A DNA stretch of 64,000 nucleotides from JAWLBY01 sp041687455 (GCA_041687455.1 JAWLBY010000004.1:124001-188000), one strand, 5' to 3'. Counted from the stretch's first letter, positions 16,504 through 26,271 are shown. A program made the numbers and translations. Notes: generated from the sequence alone by a model not told the origin.

Positions 16504-17108
16504 GCCGCAAGGTCCATCGCCCGGGCCGCCGCTGCACCGGCCCGCCACATCGACTGCAGTGCACAGTCGCCATCGACCCGGTCGATCGCGCAGATGCCGT
16601 CGACCAGCACCACCACGTCGAAGCCGAGCCGGCGCGCGTCGAGCACACTCTGCAGCACGCAGTACTCGGTTGCCAGGCCACCGATGAACAGCCGTCGGAC
16701 GCCGGTCTCGCGCAACGCCGATTCGAGCGGTGTGCCCGCGAATGCCGAGTACGCCTCGCGGTCGGGTTCGGTGGCCTTCGAAATGATCCGCGCAGCGGCC
16801 GGCAACCGCAGCGCGGCCGAGAATGCGGCGCCGCGCGTGTCGCGGACGCAATGCACCGGCCAGCGACCGCCCTGCGGCTGGAACGAGCAATGGTCCGGCG
16901 GATGCCAGTCGCGCGACGCGAGCACCGGCAGACCGGCCGCGACGAAACGGTCGATCGCGGCATTCAGCGGAGCGATCACGGCGTCGCCGCCGGCCACGCC
17001 CAGCGCGCCCCCAGGCAGGAAATCGTGCTGGATGTCGACCACCAGCAGCGCGTCGCCGGGCGCGAGCACAAGCGGTTCGGCGGATTCGGTCGCGCTCATC
17101 GCAGGCAT
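16500..17108 (-). CDS. pncA: Nicotinamidase
   Basis: A 202-aa cysteine hydrolase of the isochorismatase fold, deamidating nicotinamide to nicotinate. The catalytic triad is visible: Asp in LLVVDIQHDF, Lys in ISKATEPDREAYSAF and Cys in GGLATEYCVLQSV. The metal-binding DWHPPDH segment is also present. The ATG at 17108 (MPAMSA) or at 17099 (MSATES) could be used; neither has a strong ribosome site. Its stop overlaps pncB. The upstream region carries a TTG-N7-CAA element one base short of an FNR site, so I do not call it as such. Confidence 0.92.
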   Translation of the reverse strand: MPAMSATESAEPLVLAPGDALLVVDIQHDFLPGGALGVAGGDAVIAPLNAAIDRFVAAGLPVLASRDWHPPDHCSFQPQGGRWPVHCVRDTRGAAFSAALRLPAAARIISKATEPDREAYSAFAGTPLESALRETGVRRLFIGGLATEYCVLQSVLDARRLGFDVVVLVDGICAIDRVDGDCALQSMWRAGAAAARAMDLAA

Positions 17109-17223
17109 CCGTGGCCGGATCCGGCGCAGTCTACGCAGCCGATGCACGACGGCAGTTGAAGCATGCAACGTGCGCCACCGGCGCCCGCGTTCGCAGCGTG
17201 CAGAATTTCGCAGCGTCCAGAAA

Positions 17224-17243
17224 CGAAAACGCCCCGCCGGGCG
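17224..17243 (-). terminator. Intrinsic terminator of tRNA-Phe
   Basis: Read on the minus strand: stem CGCCC, loop GGCG, stem GGGCG, then TTTTCG. It lies 27 bp past the CCA end of tRNA-Phe. Confidence 0.75.
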
Positions 17244-17269
17244 AGCCGTGCAGGGCGTGATCGGAAACA

Positions 17270-17345
17270 TGGTGGCCGGGGACGGAATCGAACCGCCGAC
17301 ACGGGGATTTTCAATCCCCTGCTCTACCAACTGAGCTACCCGGCC
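17270..17345 (-). tRNA. tRNA-Phe (anticodon GAA)
   Basis: A 76-nt cloverleaf. The acceptor stem is GGCCGGG/CCCGGCC, with discriminator A and encoded CCA. The anticodon arm GGGGA-TTGAAAA-TCCCC gives anticodon GAA. The T arm has GGTTCGATTCC. It has its own promoter and terminator. Confidence 0.98.
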
Positions 17346-17386
17346 GGAAGTTCGCGGGCGGCATGACCGCTGCGCGAAAGACGCGC

Positions 17387-17415
17387 ATTAAATCGCTCCG
17401 GTCGGTTGCCGTCAA
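17387..17415 (-). promoter_or_regulatory. Sigma70 promoter of tRNA-Phe
   Basis: On the minus strand: -35 TTGACG (17415-17410), 17-bp spacer, -10 TTTAAT (17392-17387). It is followed by a GC-rich stretch typical of stable-RNA promoters. Predicted start about 35 nt before the tRNA. Confidence 0.8.
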
Positions 17416-17505
17416 GAGGTTTGCCGGTGACCGCGACGTTCGTGCAACGATTCGTCGCTGCCGGCCGTCTGATCGTTGAACACCAACGACAAGGGTCCGA
17501 TTGCC

Positions 17506-17922
17506 ATGAACACCAAGCCGAACAGCCGCCGCACCCATTGGCTGGTCCTGCTGTCGACTGCGGTGATGCTCGCCGCCTGCGCCAGCCCCGGCCCCTCCGA
17601 ACGCCGCGCGGCGCGGCTGGCGCAGTTCGAGGCGGCCGCCGCGGCGCCGGTCGAGTCATTCCATTTCTGGGCCCCGCTGTACAAATGGGAAGCGCTCGGT
17701 GAAACCACCGTGGCAGTCTGGACCCGGGCGCAGGAGGTCTATCTGATCCGCGTGCAGCGCCCATGCACCGAGCTCGAGTGGACCAGCGCGATCGGACTGA
17801 CGTCGACGATGAACCGGGTCGCGACGCGGTTCGATTCGGTCGTGGCCGGCGACCAGCGCTGCCGCATCACCGAGATTCGTCCGGTCGATGCCGAGGCGGT
17901 GCGGCAGCGGCCTGCAACCTGA
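17506..17922 (+). CDS. DUF6491-type lipoprotein
   Basis: A 138-aa predicted lipoprotein. The signal segment ends with the lipobox LAAC, followed by ASPGPS. The mature part resembles the DUF6491 family: FHFWAPLYKWEALGETTVAVWT, then YLIRVQRPC, the AIGLTSTMNRV segment and a second conserved Cys in QRCRITEIRPVD. The two Cys probably form a disulfide. The ATG at 17506 follows AAGGG; an in-frame TTG lies at 17476. The 3' end overlaps the convergent hutD-like gene by 56 bp. Function unknown; family name given from memory of the pattern. Confidence 0.75.
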   Translation: MNTKPNSRRTHWLVLLSTAVMLAACASPGPSERRAARLAQFEAAAAAPVESFHFWAPLYKWEALGETTVAVWTRAQEVYLIRVQRPCTELEWTSAIGLTSTMNRVATRFDSVVAGDQRCRITEIRPVDAEAVRQRPAT

Positions 17923-18478
17923 ACGCGAGCAGTTCGCCGCCGCCGTCGACGATGCAGCGCTGCGCGGAGGCCGCTCCCGGTCCGATGTGCAGCGCGTCGC
18001 CGGCTTCGAGCACGATCGCGCGATCGTGCTTGACCATCGCGGTGCCGCGCAGCAGGTAGATCAGCCATTCGGTGTCGACGTTGCAGAAGAACACCATCGA
18101 GCCGACCAGTGGCCGGTGCAGCAGTTCCACCTGCACTCCCGGCCGATGGATCAGGTTGAACGCCCGGACCGGGCCATCGAGCAGGCTGCACTGCACGACC
18201 TGTTCGCCGCCGAACCGGTGGCGGCCGTGCGGCGGCTGCACCGCCACCTGTTCGCCGTCGGCGAAGCGCAGCCGCAAGCCGGCGCCGTCGAGCAGCACCT
18301 GCAGGCGCAGGTAGCCCGGAAACGGCGAGTAGGTGCAGTCGTGATCGATCTCGGCGATTGATGCCCGCCAGCCGTAGTCATCGGTGTCCGGGCTGCGGAT
18401 GATCTCGCGCGTCCAGCCGAGCCCGTTACGCCAACGCTGGCGGACGAATTCGTTGGATGGAAGCGCTCGGGCGATCAT
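17867..18478 (-). CDS. HutD/Ves family protein
   Basis: A 203-aa bicupin of the HutD family. It opens with NEFVRQRWRNGLGWTREI, has WRASIAEIDHDCTYSPFPGYLR, then the second barrel with RAFNLIHRP and LEAGDALHIG. HutD proteins are small-molecule-binding and sometimes linked to histidine utilisation, but no hut genes lie here. Its ATG overlaps the stop of the upstream SET gene (ATGA), so both are co-translated. Its end overlaps the DUF6491-type gene on the other strand. Confidence 0.85.
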   Translation of the reverse strand: MIARALPSNEFVRQRWRNGLGWTREIIRSPDTDDYGWRASIAEIDHDCTYSPFPGYLRLQVLLDGAGLRLRFADGEQVAVQPPHGRHRFGGEQVVQCSLLDGPVRAFNLIHRPGVQVELLHRPLVGSMVFFCNVDTEWLIYLLRGTAMVKHDRAIVLEAGDALHIGPGAASAQRCIVDGGGELLAFRLQAAAAPPRHRPDESR

Positions 18479-18942
18479 CGAAACGGAAACAGCGAGGCCA
18501 GTGCCGCGGTCGAGCGAGCCACGCTTTCCTGCCACGAGAAGCCAACTATCGACAGGCCAGTGGCGCCGTCCTGGAATGCTTCGGTCTGCCCTTCGCCGAG
18601 CAGGTGTCGGTAGTCGACGGTGATCTCGTCGCCGGCCTGCAGCGTTCGGGCTGCGAACACGAAGCCGAGGTGCCACAACCCGCTCGGCTCGAAGCTGTGG
18701 TTGATGTAGCACTCGTCCGGCCATTCCGGTGTGACCGTGAAGCGGTCCTCGAACCAACGCACGCTCGACGCCAGCGCTGCGGCGCGGTCGGGCATCGCCA
18801 ACACCTCGTCCCAGCGGAACACGCGCGGTATGGCGTCCGGGGCCAGCAGTACCGCGCCGGCGGCTATCCCGCTGTCGACGAACACGCCGAGTCCTGCACC
18901 GGCGATGCGGGAGGGGGCGACACGGTAGGTGGGCAGGATCAT
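18475..18942 (-). CDS. SET-domain protein (lysine methyltransferase-like), no post-SET
   Basis: A 155-aa protein covering a minimal SET domain. It has IAGAGLGVFVDSGIAAGAV (the SET N-terminal strand), CYINHSFEPS (the NHS motif) and AGDEITVDYRHL (the catalytic Tyr strand). It has no Cys-rich post-SET tail. Bacterial SET proteins are S-adenosylmethionine-dependent lysine methyltransferases with mostly unknown targets. It starts at the ATG at 18942 and overlaps hutD by four bases. It is not close in sequence to the other SET gene 3 kb away. Confidence 0.83.
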   Translation of the reverse strand: MILPTYRVAPSRIAGAGLGVFVDSGIAAGAVLLAPDAIPRVFRWDEVLAMPDRAAALASSVRWFEDRFTVTPEWPDECYINHSFEPSGLWHLGFVFAARTLQAGDEITVDYRHLLGEGQTEAFQDGATGLSIVGFSWQESVARSTAALASLFPFR

Positions 18943-19054
18943 GGGTAGGGTGGCCAGTTGCGGGCGTTCGCAGTGTAGTCGACGCCTGCCCGGGGAAGCC
19001 CACCGGATCGATGACGCTCCGCGCCCGGCCGTCGGCCGGGCGGGAGCGGGTCGG

Positions 19055-19357
19055 TCACTGCTGCGCGGTCGTCTTCGCCGGCGTGCCGCCGATCTCGATC
19101 CGGTCGAGGTTCTTCTCGACCGTCTTCAGGCCGATGCCGCGCACTTCGGCGAGCTGCTCGGCGCTGGTGAACGGACCGTTCTTCTCGCGGTGTTCGACGA
19201 TGGCCTGCGCCTTCGACTCGCCGACGCCGGTCAGCACGGTTGCCAGTTCGGTCGCGGTGGCGCTGTTGATGTCGACCTTGCCGCCGGCGGCGAACGCCGA
19301 CGCGGCCAGCGCCAGCGACAGGATCAGGGACTTCAGGGTCAGGGCAATCGCTTTCAT
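19055..19357 (-). CDS. ComEA-like helix-hairpin-helix protein
   Basis: A 100-aa secreted protein. A signal peptide (about 1-23, ending SAFA) is followed by one HhH pair: VDINSATATELATVLTGVG and the second helix AEQLAEVRGIGLKTVEKN. ComEA-type proteins bind DNA in the periplasm and pull it in during natural transformation with type IV pili, consistent with the pilin locus in this window. The ATG at 19357 has GAGGAGA 7-13 nt upstream. A GC-rich hairpin (19023-19041) lies past the stop but has no T-run. Confidence 0.85.
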   Translation of the reverse strand: MKAIALTLKSLILSLALAASAFAAGGKVDINSATATELATVLTGVGESKAQAIVEHREKNGPFTSAEQLAEVRGIGLKTVEKNLDRIEIGGTPAKTTAQQ

Positions 19358-19588
19358 GGTGTGTCTCCTCGGGATGGGTGGTCGGCGGATTCGCCGCTGG
19401 CGCCGTGCGGTGCCAGTGAGCACAGGTTAGGCAGCCGGGCCCGGCCGCCCCATCGCCGAACGCCGGCCGCGCGCGCCCGATTTCGCCGCGTATCCGAGTA
19501 GGAGAAACTCCGACCCCGCGGGCGCCGGCCGGCCGCCGGCCGGGCCAAGCCGGTACACTGGCGCGCTCAGACGTCAGCCGGAGCGCGC

Positions 19589-21067
<1,479 letters not shown>

Positions 21068-21099
21068 CCCGGCCACGCACATCCGCAACGTTCACGAAT

Positions 21100-21184
21100 C
21101 GTCATCCCGGCGCAAGCCGGGATCCACTTTGATTCTGCTCGGGCGACAGAGGCAAGATGGATCCCGGCTTTCGCCGGGATGACG
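21100..21184. repeat. Intergenic inverted-repeat element (GTCATCCCGGC family)
   Basis: Two 26-bp arms (21101-21126 and 21158-21183) are complementary with one mismatch. Each arm is itself a small hairpin starting GTCATCCCGGCG. The element fills most of the gap between the M20 gene and the META lipoprotein. Related right arms, beginning TGGATTCCGGC and ending GGAATGAC, occur at 46642-46668, 46927-46952 and 48107-48132. Confidence 0.85.
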
Positions 21185-21379
21185 GGCACGGTCGACGAAT
21201 CGAGTCGACTGCAGACATGAAGCGCGCTGCATCGCAAACGAGAGAAGATGCGTTGCATCGCGCACGGCAGAACGATGTTCTTGACGTGATGCCGGCGATT
21301 TCCCCCGGACAGCAGCGGGCGTCCGACGGGACGTCGCTGCTTGATTGGACAATTGCAGAACAAGACTCCTGGAGCACCC

Positions 21380-21865
21380 ATGCGTTCGAATCCGATCCTG
21401 CGCCCGATCATGCTGTCCGTGCTCGTCGCCGCCAATGGGTTGTCCGGCTGCGCAAGCGCCGTTCATGGCACGCAATCGAACATGGAGGCATCGCGGATGA
21501 GCGAGCCGCTGACCGTGTTGCCGGCGGGCACGCGCTGGCGTTTGCTGGAGAGCAAGCGCGAAGCGCTGCGGCATCCGGACGCCGCGCGCGTGATCCTGCA
21601 GATCGACGACGGACGGCTGTACGGCGACAGCGGCTGCAACCGCTACAGCGCCGGCTACGCGATCGATCCGGCCGGGCAGATCACGCTGCAGCCGCTGGTC
21701 TCGACCAAGCGTGGCTGCGTCGGCGCGGCCGGTACGATCGAGAAACACTACTACGAGGCGCTGCAGTCGCTGCAGTCGATCCATCACGACGGCGACGCGT
21801 TGTCGCTGCAGCTTGCCGACGGCGACGCCTTGCGCTTCGTCGCCGCGCCACCGGAGACCGAGTGA
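21380..21865 (+). CDS. META-domain lipoprotein
   Basis: A 161-aa predicted lipoprotein (lipobox LSGC around residue 23). It has one META domain: WRLLESKREALRHPDAARVILQI, then GDSGCNRYSAGYAI and a second conserved Cys in LVSTKRGCVGAAG. HslJ and similar META proteins are envelope heat- or stress-associated proteins. The ATG at 21380 has GGAG 6-9 nt upstream. Its TGA overlaps the ATG of the SET gene (TGATG), so the two are coupled. Confidence 0.85.
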   Translation: MRSNPILRPIMLSVLVAANGLSGCASAVHGTQSNMEASRMSEPLTVLPAGTRWRLLESKREALRHPDAARVILQIDDGRLYGDSGCNRYSAGYAIDPAGQITLQPLVSTKRGCVGAAGTIEKHYYEALQSLQSIHHDGDALSLQLADGDALRFVAAPPETE

Positions 21866-22350
21866 TGGCACGCCGGATCATCGCCCGCCGTTCGCCGATC
21901 CACGGCACCGGCGTATTCGCCGCGACCGACCTGCCGGCCGAGACGCGGGTGATCGAATACAAGGGAACGCAAATCACCCATGCGCAGGCCGATCGCCGCT
22001 ACGCCGGCAGCGCCGACAGCGGGCACACGTTCCTGTTCACGCTGAACGACCGCTACATCATCGACGCCAACGTCGGCGGCAACGTCGCACGCTGGATCAA
22101 CCACAGTTGCGCGCCGAACTGCCAGGCGGTCACGGTCGAACATCCGGGCGGCGATCCGAAGCGCGACCGGGTCGTGATCGAGACGCTGCGCGAGATCCGT
22201 GCCGGCGAGGAACTGACCTATGACTACGGCATCGTGCTCGACGAGCCGCACACGGCGCGGATGAAGAAGATCTGGGCCTGCCGCTGCGGTGCGCCGAACT
22301 GCACCGGCACCATGCTGAAGCCGAAACGCAAGCAACGTACGGTCGCGTAG
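21865..22350 (+). CDS. SET-domain lysine methyltransferase with post-SET motif
   Basis: A 161-aa protein with a complete SET plus post-SET layout of the type seen in eukaryotic histone lysine methyltransferases. It has SPIHGTGVFAATDLPAETRVIEY (in part), NHSCAPNC, AGEELTYDYGI and the zinc-binding CRCGAPNCTGTM. The basic C-terminus (KPKRKQRTVA) could bind nucleic acid or nucleoid proteins. It is coupled to the META lipoprotein gene and is followed directly by the tandem repeat array. The target protein is unknown; ribosomal proteins or nucleoid proteins are plausible. Confidence 0.9.
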   Translation: MARRIIARRSPIHGTGVFAATDLPAETRVIEYKGTQITHAQADRRYAGSADSGHTFLFTLNDRYIIDANVGGNVARWINHSCAPNCQAVTVEHPGGDPKRDRVVIETLREIRAGEELTYDYGIVLDEPHTARMKKIWACRCGAPNCTGTMLKPKRKQRTVA

Positions 22351-22389
22351 AGCGGCTGCTTGCGCCGGCGATCACGCCCGCCGAGCGCC

Positions 22390-23510
22390 TGCAGGAAGGC
22401 TTCAGCCCGACCGTGGGGCAACCCACATGCCGTGCGGCTCCGCCGTGACCGCGTGGTCGGGGCTGAAGCCCCTCCTACAGGGGCGTCTACCCGGTCTTCG
22501 TGGCGCGAGAGCGATCGATTCGGCCGCCACCCCTGCGAAGGGTCGGCCGGCACGCTGCGCAGGGTCGGCACCGGCACGCTGCGCGGGGTCGGCACCGGCA
22601 CGCTGCGCGGGGTCGGCCGGCACGCTGCGCTTCGGGTAGGAGGGGCTTCAGCCCCGACCGTGGGGCAACCACATGCCGTGCGGCTCCGCCGTGACCGCGT
22701 GGTCGGGGCTGAAGCCCCTCCTACAGGGGCGTCTACCCGGTCTTCGTGGCGCGAGCGCGATCGATCGGCCGCCACCCCTGCGAAGGGTCGGCCGACACGC
22801 TGCGCAGGGTCGGCACCGGCACGCTGCGCGGGGTCGGCACCGGCACGCTGCGCGGGGTCGGCCGGCACGCTGCGTTTCGGGTAGGAGGGGCTTTTCAGCC
22901 CCGACCGTGGGGCAACCACATGCCGTGCGGCTCCGCCGTGACCGCGTGGTCGGGGCTGAAGCCCCTCCTACAGGGGCGTCTTCCCGGTCTTCGTGGCGCG
23001 AGCGCGATCGATCGGCCGCCACCCCTGCGAAGGGTCGGCCGGCACGCTGCGCAGGGTCGGCACCGGCACGCTGCGCGGGGTCGGCCGGCACGCTGCGCGG
23101 GGTCGGCCGGCACGCTGCGCTTCGGGTAGGAGGGGCTTCAGCCCCGACCGTGGGGCAACCACATGCCGTGCGGCTCCGCCGTNNNNNNNNNNNNNNNNNN
23201 NNNNNNNNNNNNNNNNNNNNNNNNNNNNNNNNNNNNNNNNNNNNNNNNNNNNNNNNNNNNNNNNNNNNNNNNNNNNNNNNNNGAGCGCGATCGATCGGCC
23301 GCCACCCCTGCGAAGGGTCGGCCGGCACGCTGCGCAGGGTCGGCACCGGCACGCTGCGCGGGGTCGGCCGGCACGCTGCGCTTCGGGTAGGAGGGGCTTC
23401 AGCCCCGACCGTGGGGCAACCACATGCCGTGCGGCTCCGCCGTGACCGCGTGGTCGGGGCTGAAGCCCCTCCTACAGGGCGTCTACCCGGTCTTCGTGGC
23501 GCGAGCGCCG
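22390..23510. repeat. Tandem array of about 245-bp REP-containing units
   Basis: At least four near-identical units start at 22413, 22660, 22907 and 23150, with a fifth beginning at 23411. Complete spacings are 247, 247 and 243 bp. Each unit has two inverted copies of a REP core (GTAGGAGGGGCTTCAGCCCC and its complement), a segment with GTGCGGCTCCGCCGTGACC, and two to four subrepeats of the form CACGCTGCGCGGGGTCGG. Open frames here encode only Arg/Ala/Pro-rich repeats and have no start signals. I see no gene. Confidence 0.93.
23183..23282. other. Assembly gap of 100 N
   Basis: Exactly 100 undetermined bases inside the tandem array. This is the usual placeholder for a gap of unknown size, so the true copy number is not known. 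Confidence 0.98.
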
Positions 23511-23533
23511 GCACGCCGGCGCTCGCTTGCGCG

Positions 23534-24112
23534 TCAGCGCATCTGGCTGGCGACGAAATCCCAGTTGACCAGGTTCCAGAACGCCTCGACGAACTTCGGC
23601 CGCGCATTGCGATAGTCGATGTAGTAGGCGTGCTCCCAGACGTCGCAGGTCAGCAGGGCCTTGTCGTCGCCGGTCAGCGGGGTGCCGGCGTTCGAGGTCG
23701 ACACGACCGCGAGCGAGCCGTCCGGGCGCTGCACCAGCCAGGCCCAGCCGGAGCCGAATGTCGTCACCGCCGTCTTGCTGAATTCTTCCTTGAAGGCCGC
23801 AAACGAACCGAACGCGACATTGATCGCGTCGGCCAGCTTGCCGGTCGGCTCGCCGCCGCCGTTCGGCGACAGGCAGTTCCAGAAGAACGTGTGGTTCCAG
23901 ACCTGCGCGGCGTTGTTGAACAGACCGCCCTGCGAGTTGCGGATGATCGTTTCGAGATCCGAGCTCTCGTGCTCGCTGCCCTTGATCAGGTTGTTCAGGT
24001 TGGTGACGTAGGTCTGGTGGTGCTTGCCGTGGTGGTATTCGAGCGTCTCGGCCGACATGTGCGGCTCGAGGGCGTTCTTCGCGTACGGCAGCGGAGGCAG
24101 TTCGAAGGCCAT
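23534..24112 (-). CDS. sodB: Superoxide dismutase [Fe]
   Basis: A 192-aa Fe/Mn-family superoxide dismutase, cytoplasmic. Metal ligands are His in EYHHGKHHQTYV, His in VWNHTFFW, and Asp/His in DVWEHAYYIDY. The sequence FGSGWAWLV and the Gln-bearing SQGGLFNNAAQ segment resemble iron enzymes. AAGGAG lies about 8 nt before the ATG. It is divergent from grxD with a shared intergenic region of about 175 bp; both products handle oxidative stress and iron. Confidence 0.97.
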   Translation of the reverse strand: MAFELPPLPYAKNALEPHMSAETLEYHHGKHHQTYVTNLNNLIKGSEHESSDLETIIRNSQGGLFNNAAQVWNHTFFWNCLSPNGGGEPTGKLADAINVAFGSFAAFKEEFSKTAVTTFGSGWAWLVQRPDGSLAVVSTSNAGTPLTGDDKALLTCDVWEHAYYIDYRNARPKFVEAFWNLVNWDFVASQMR

Positions 24113-24289
24113 CGGTGGCTCCTTTTTCTTGACGGGTGGGGAAGGGGATGCCGCGGAAGCGGCCGCGGATTTCGCCGGACGGCGATCGCTTGTGTGAAAA
24201 TGGTACCAATTCGCGCGTCCATTCCACGTGGTCAGCGTATGTCTCCGCCGCTCAAGATCGCCGCCGATTCAGGCGCCGAGGAACCACCG

Positions 24290-24610
24290 ATGACAGCTAT
24301 CGACCGCATCCGGGCCCTGGTCGAGGCCCATCCGATCGTGCTTTTCATGAAGGGCACGCCGCAGTTCCCGATGTGCGGCTTCTCCAGCCGCGCCGTGCAA
24401 GTGCTGAAGGAATGCGGCGCCGAGTTCGCGCATGTCAACGTGCTCGAGGATCCGGAAGTCCGGGCCAGCCTGCCGCGCTATTCGGACTGGCCGACCTTCC
24501 CGCAGTTGTTCATCAACGGCGAGCTGATCGGCGGCTGCGACATCACGGTCGAGCTGCACCAGCAGGGCGAGCTCGCCCGGATGGTCGAAGAGGCGCAGAA
24601 GGTCGCCTGA
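24290..24610 (+). CDS. grxD: Monothiol glutaredoxin, Grx4 type
   Basis: A 106-aa CGFS glutaredoxin that binds and carries [2Fe-2S] clusters, usually with BolA. The active site is FPMCGFSSRAVQVL, with the WPTFPQLFINGELIGGCDI segment for glutathione binding. The ATG at 24290 is chosen because GAGGA lies 8-13 nt upstream; an in-frame ATG at 24239 would add 17 residues not seen in the family. It is divergent from sodB and followed 1 bp later by an SDR gene. Confidence 0.95.
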   Translation: MTAIDRIRALVEAHPIVLFMKGTPQFPMCGFSSRAVQVLKECGAEFAHVNVLEDPEVRASLPRYSDWPTFPQLFINGELIGGCDITVELHQQGELARMVEEAQKVA

Positions 24611-24611
24611 C

Positions 24612-25409
24612 GTGCGATCGATCGACGAGATGAAGCCGGCGGCCGATGCGCTGGCCGGCCGCGTGATCCTGGTCGTCGGTGCGCACGGCGGGCTCGGCGA
24701 GGCGACCGCGCGCGCCTGCGCCGCGGCCGGCGCGACCGTCGTGCTGCTCGGACGACGGGTGCCGAAGCTGAATCGGGTCTACGACGCGATCGAAGCCGCC
24801 GGCGGCCCGACGCCGGCTCTGTACCCGCTCGATCTCGAAGGCGCCGGCCCGGCCGACTACGAACAGCTCGCCGACAGCATCCAGCGCGAGTGCGGCCGGC
24901 TCGACGGCATCGTGCATGCGGCAGCCGACTTCAAGGGCCTGATGTCGCTGGCCGGTTCCGAGCCGGAAGACCTGTTGCGCGCGCTGCACGTCAACCTGAC
25001 CGCGCCGCTGCTGCTGACCCGGGCCTGCCTGCCGCTGCTGGCGCAGCGCGACGACGCCTCGGTCGTGTTCGTGCTGGACGATCTCGACCGACTCGGTCGT
25101 GCGCACTGGGGCGGCTACGGACTCGCCAAGCACGCGCTGGTCGGGGCGGTGCGTTCGCTCGGCGACGAGCTCGAGCATTCGCCGGTTCGGGTCCACGGCC
25201 TGCAGCCCGGGCCGATGCGTGGCGTGCTGCGGTCTAAGGCCTATTTCGCCGAAGATCCGGGTCGGTGGCCGTTGCCCGCCGCCTACGCGCCGGCCTGCGT
25301 CTGGCTGCTCAGCCCGGCCGCCACCGGCGAGCGCGGCCGCATCACCGCCGTGCACGCCGATCCCGGCGCCGCGCCGGACCCGGCCGCGGCGCTGCGGATC
25401 GTCGGCTGA
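24612..25409 (+). CDS. Short-chain dehydrogenase/reductase, YciK-like
   Basis: A 265-aa Rossmann-fold protein aligned by eye with E. coli YciK. It has GAHGGLGEATARA in place of TGxxxGIG, DGIVHAAADFKGL, and the catalytic Y-x3-K in GGYGLAKHAL. The catalytic Ser position reads VFVLDDLDRLG, so the Ser is replaced by Asp and oxidoreductase activity is doubtful. The GTG at 24612 has AGAAGG 10-15 nt upstream (9-nt spacing); an ATG at 24630 is possible. Probably co-transcribed with grxD. Confidence 0.82.
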   Translation: MRSIDEMKPAADALAGRVILVVGAHGGLGEATARACAAAGATVVLLGRRVPKLNRVYDAIEAAGGPTPALYPLDLEGAGPADYEQLADSIQRECGRLDGIVHAAADFKGLMSLAGSEPEDLLRALHVNLTAPLLLTRACLPLLAQRDDASVVFVLDDLDRLGRAHWGGYGLAKHALVGAVRSLGDELEHSPVRVHGLQPGPMRGVLRSKAYFAEDPGRWPLPAAYAPACVWLLSPAATGERGRITAVHADPGAAPDPAAALRIVG

Positions 25410-25538
25410 CCCGCGGCGGCGCATTGCCGCCGCCCCGGCATTCGTCATCGTCGACGCGCGTCGACCACACCACCGCCATCCTTTCACGCTGCGTCCGGAT
25501 CGTGACCCGGCGCCCGCGTCCTGCCGTCGAGACTGCCG

Positions 25539-26135
25539 ATGGACACGATCTCCGCCGCCTTCCTGCTGTTCCTGATCCTCGATCCGCTCGGCAACATCCC
25601 GATCTTCCTGTCGCTGCTGAAGCCGCTCGAAGCGCGGCGCCGGCGCTGGGTCATGGCGCGCGAGCTGCTGATTGCGCTCGCGGTGCTGTTCGCGTTCCTG
25701 CTCGGTGGCCAGTACATCCTGCAGGTCATGCACCTGCGGCAGGAGTCGGTGTCGATCGCCGGCGGCATCATCCTGTTCCTGATCGGCATCCGGATGATCT
25801 TTCCGGTCCGCGAAGGGATCTTCGGCGACACGCCGGGCGGTGAGCCGTTCATCGTGCCGCTGGCGGTGCCGTGCGTGGCCGGCCCGAGCGGCATGGCGGC
25901 GGTGATGCTGATGGCCAATTCCGACCCGGCCCGGACCGCTGACTGGAGCCTCGCACTGCTGCTGGCCTGGGGTGCCACGGCGGTGATCCTGTTCGGTGCG
26001 ACCACGCTGTACCGGTGGCTCGGTCAGAGCGTGCTGCTCGCGGTCGAGCGGCTGATGGGCATGCTGCTGGTCGCGCTGTCGGTGCAGATGTTCCTCGACG
26101 GCATCGCCACCTACCTGCGCGGCAGCGTCGGCTGA
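25539..26135 (+). CDS. MarC/YhgN family membrane protein
   Basis: A 198-aa protein with six hydrophobic segments, matching the MarC (UPF0056) family throughout. It has FLILDPLGNIPIFLSLL in helix 1, GGIILFLIGIRMIFP in helix 3 and VPLAVPCVAGPSG in the middle, then a last helix MGMLLVALSVQMFLDGI. Once thought to affect multiple antibiotic resistance, members have no firm function. Stands alone with its own ATG; no obvious partner. Confidence 0.92.
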   Translation: MDTISAAFLLFLILDPLGNIPIFLSLLKPLEARRRRWVMARELLIALAVLFAFLLGGQYILQVMHLRQESVSIAGGIILFLIGIRMIFPVREGIFGDTPGGEPFIVPLAVPCVAGPSGMAAVMLMANSDPARTADWSLALLLAWGATAVILFGATTLYRWLGQSVLLAVERLMGMLLVALSVQMFLDGIATYLRGSVG

Positions 26136-26271
26136 GGCGGCGCGACGACATTCGCGAGCTCGCCGCGCCGCCCCGCACCGCGACCGCAGCGGGTGGAGCG
26201 GTCACTCTCCATGCCGCTTGCGAGTCCGCCCGTCGCGCTGTCACGGCTCTGTCATGCCCCGCTGCTAGCGT

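Noticed and set aside
17160..17176. FNR-like site upstream of pncA
   Set aside because: The minus-strand element is TTG-N7-CAA, one base short of the FNR spacing, and the half-sites read TTGC rather than TTGA.
19023..19041. Intrinsic terminator after the HhH gene
   Set aside because: GCCCGGCC/GGCCGGGC is a perfect stem with only a 3-nt loop and no T-run, so it is a weak case.
22390..23510. CRISPR array
   Set aside because: Units are about 245 bp with no short repeat-unique spacer pattern, and no cas genes are present.
22673..24289. Long plus-strand frame through the repeat array into grxD
   Set aside because: Its upstream part is translated repeats and N gap. The real gene is grxD from 24290, which has its own ribosome site.
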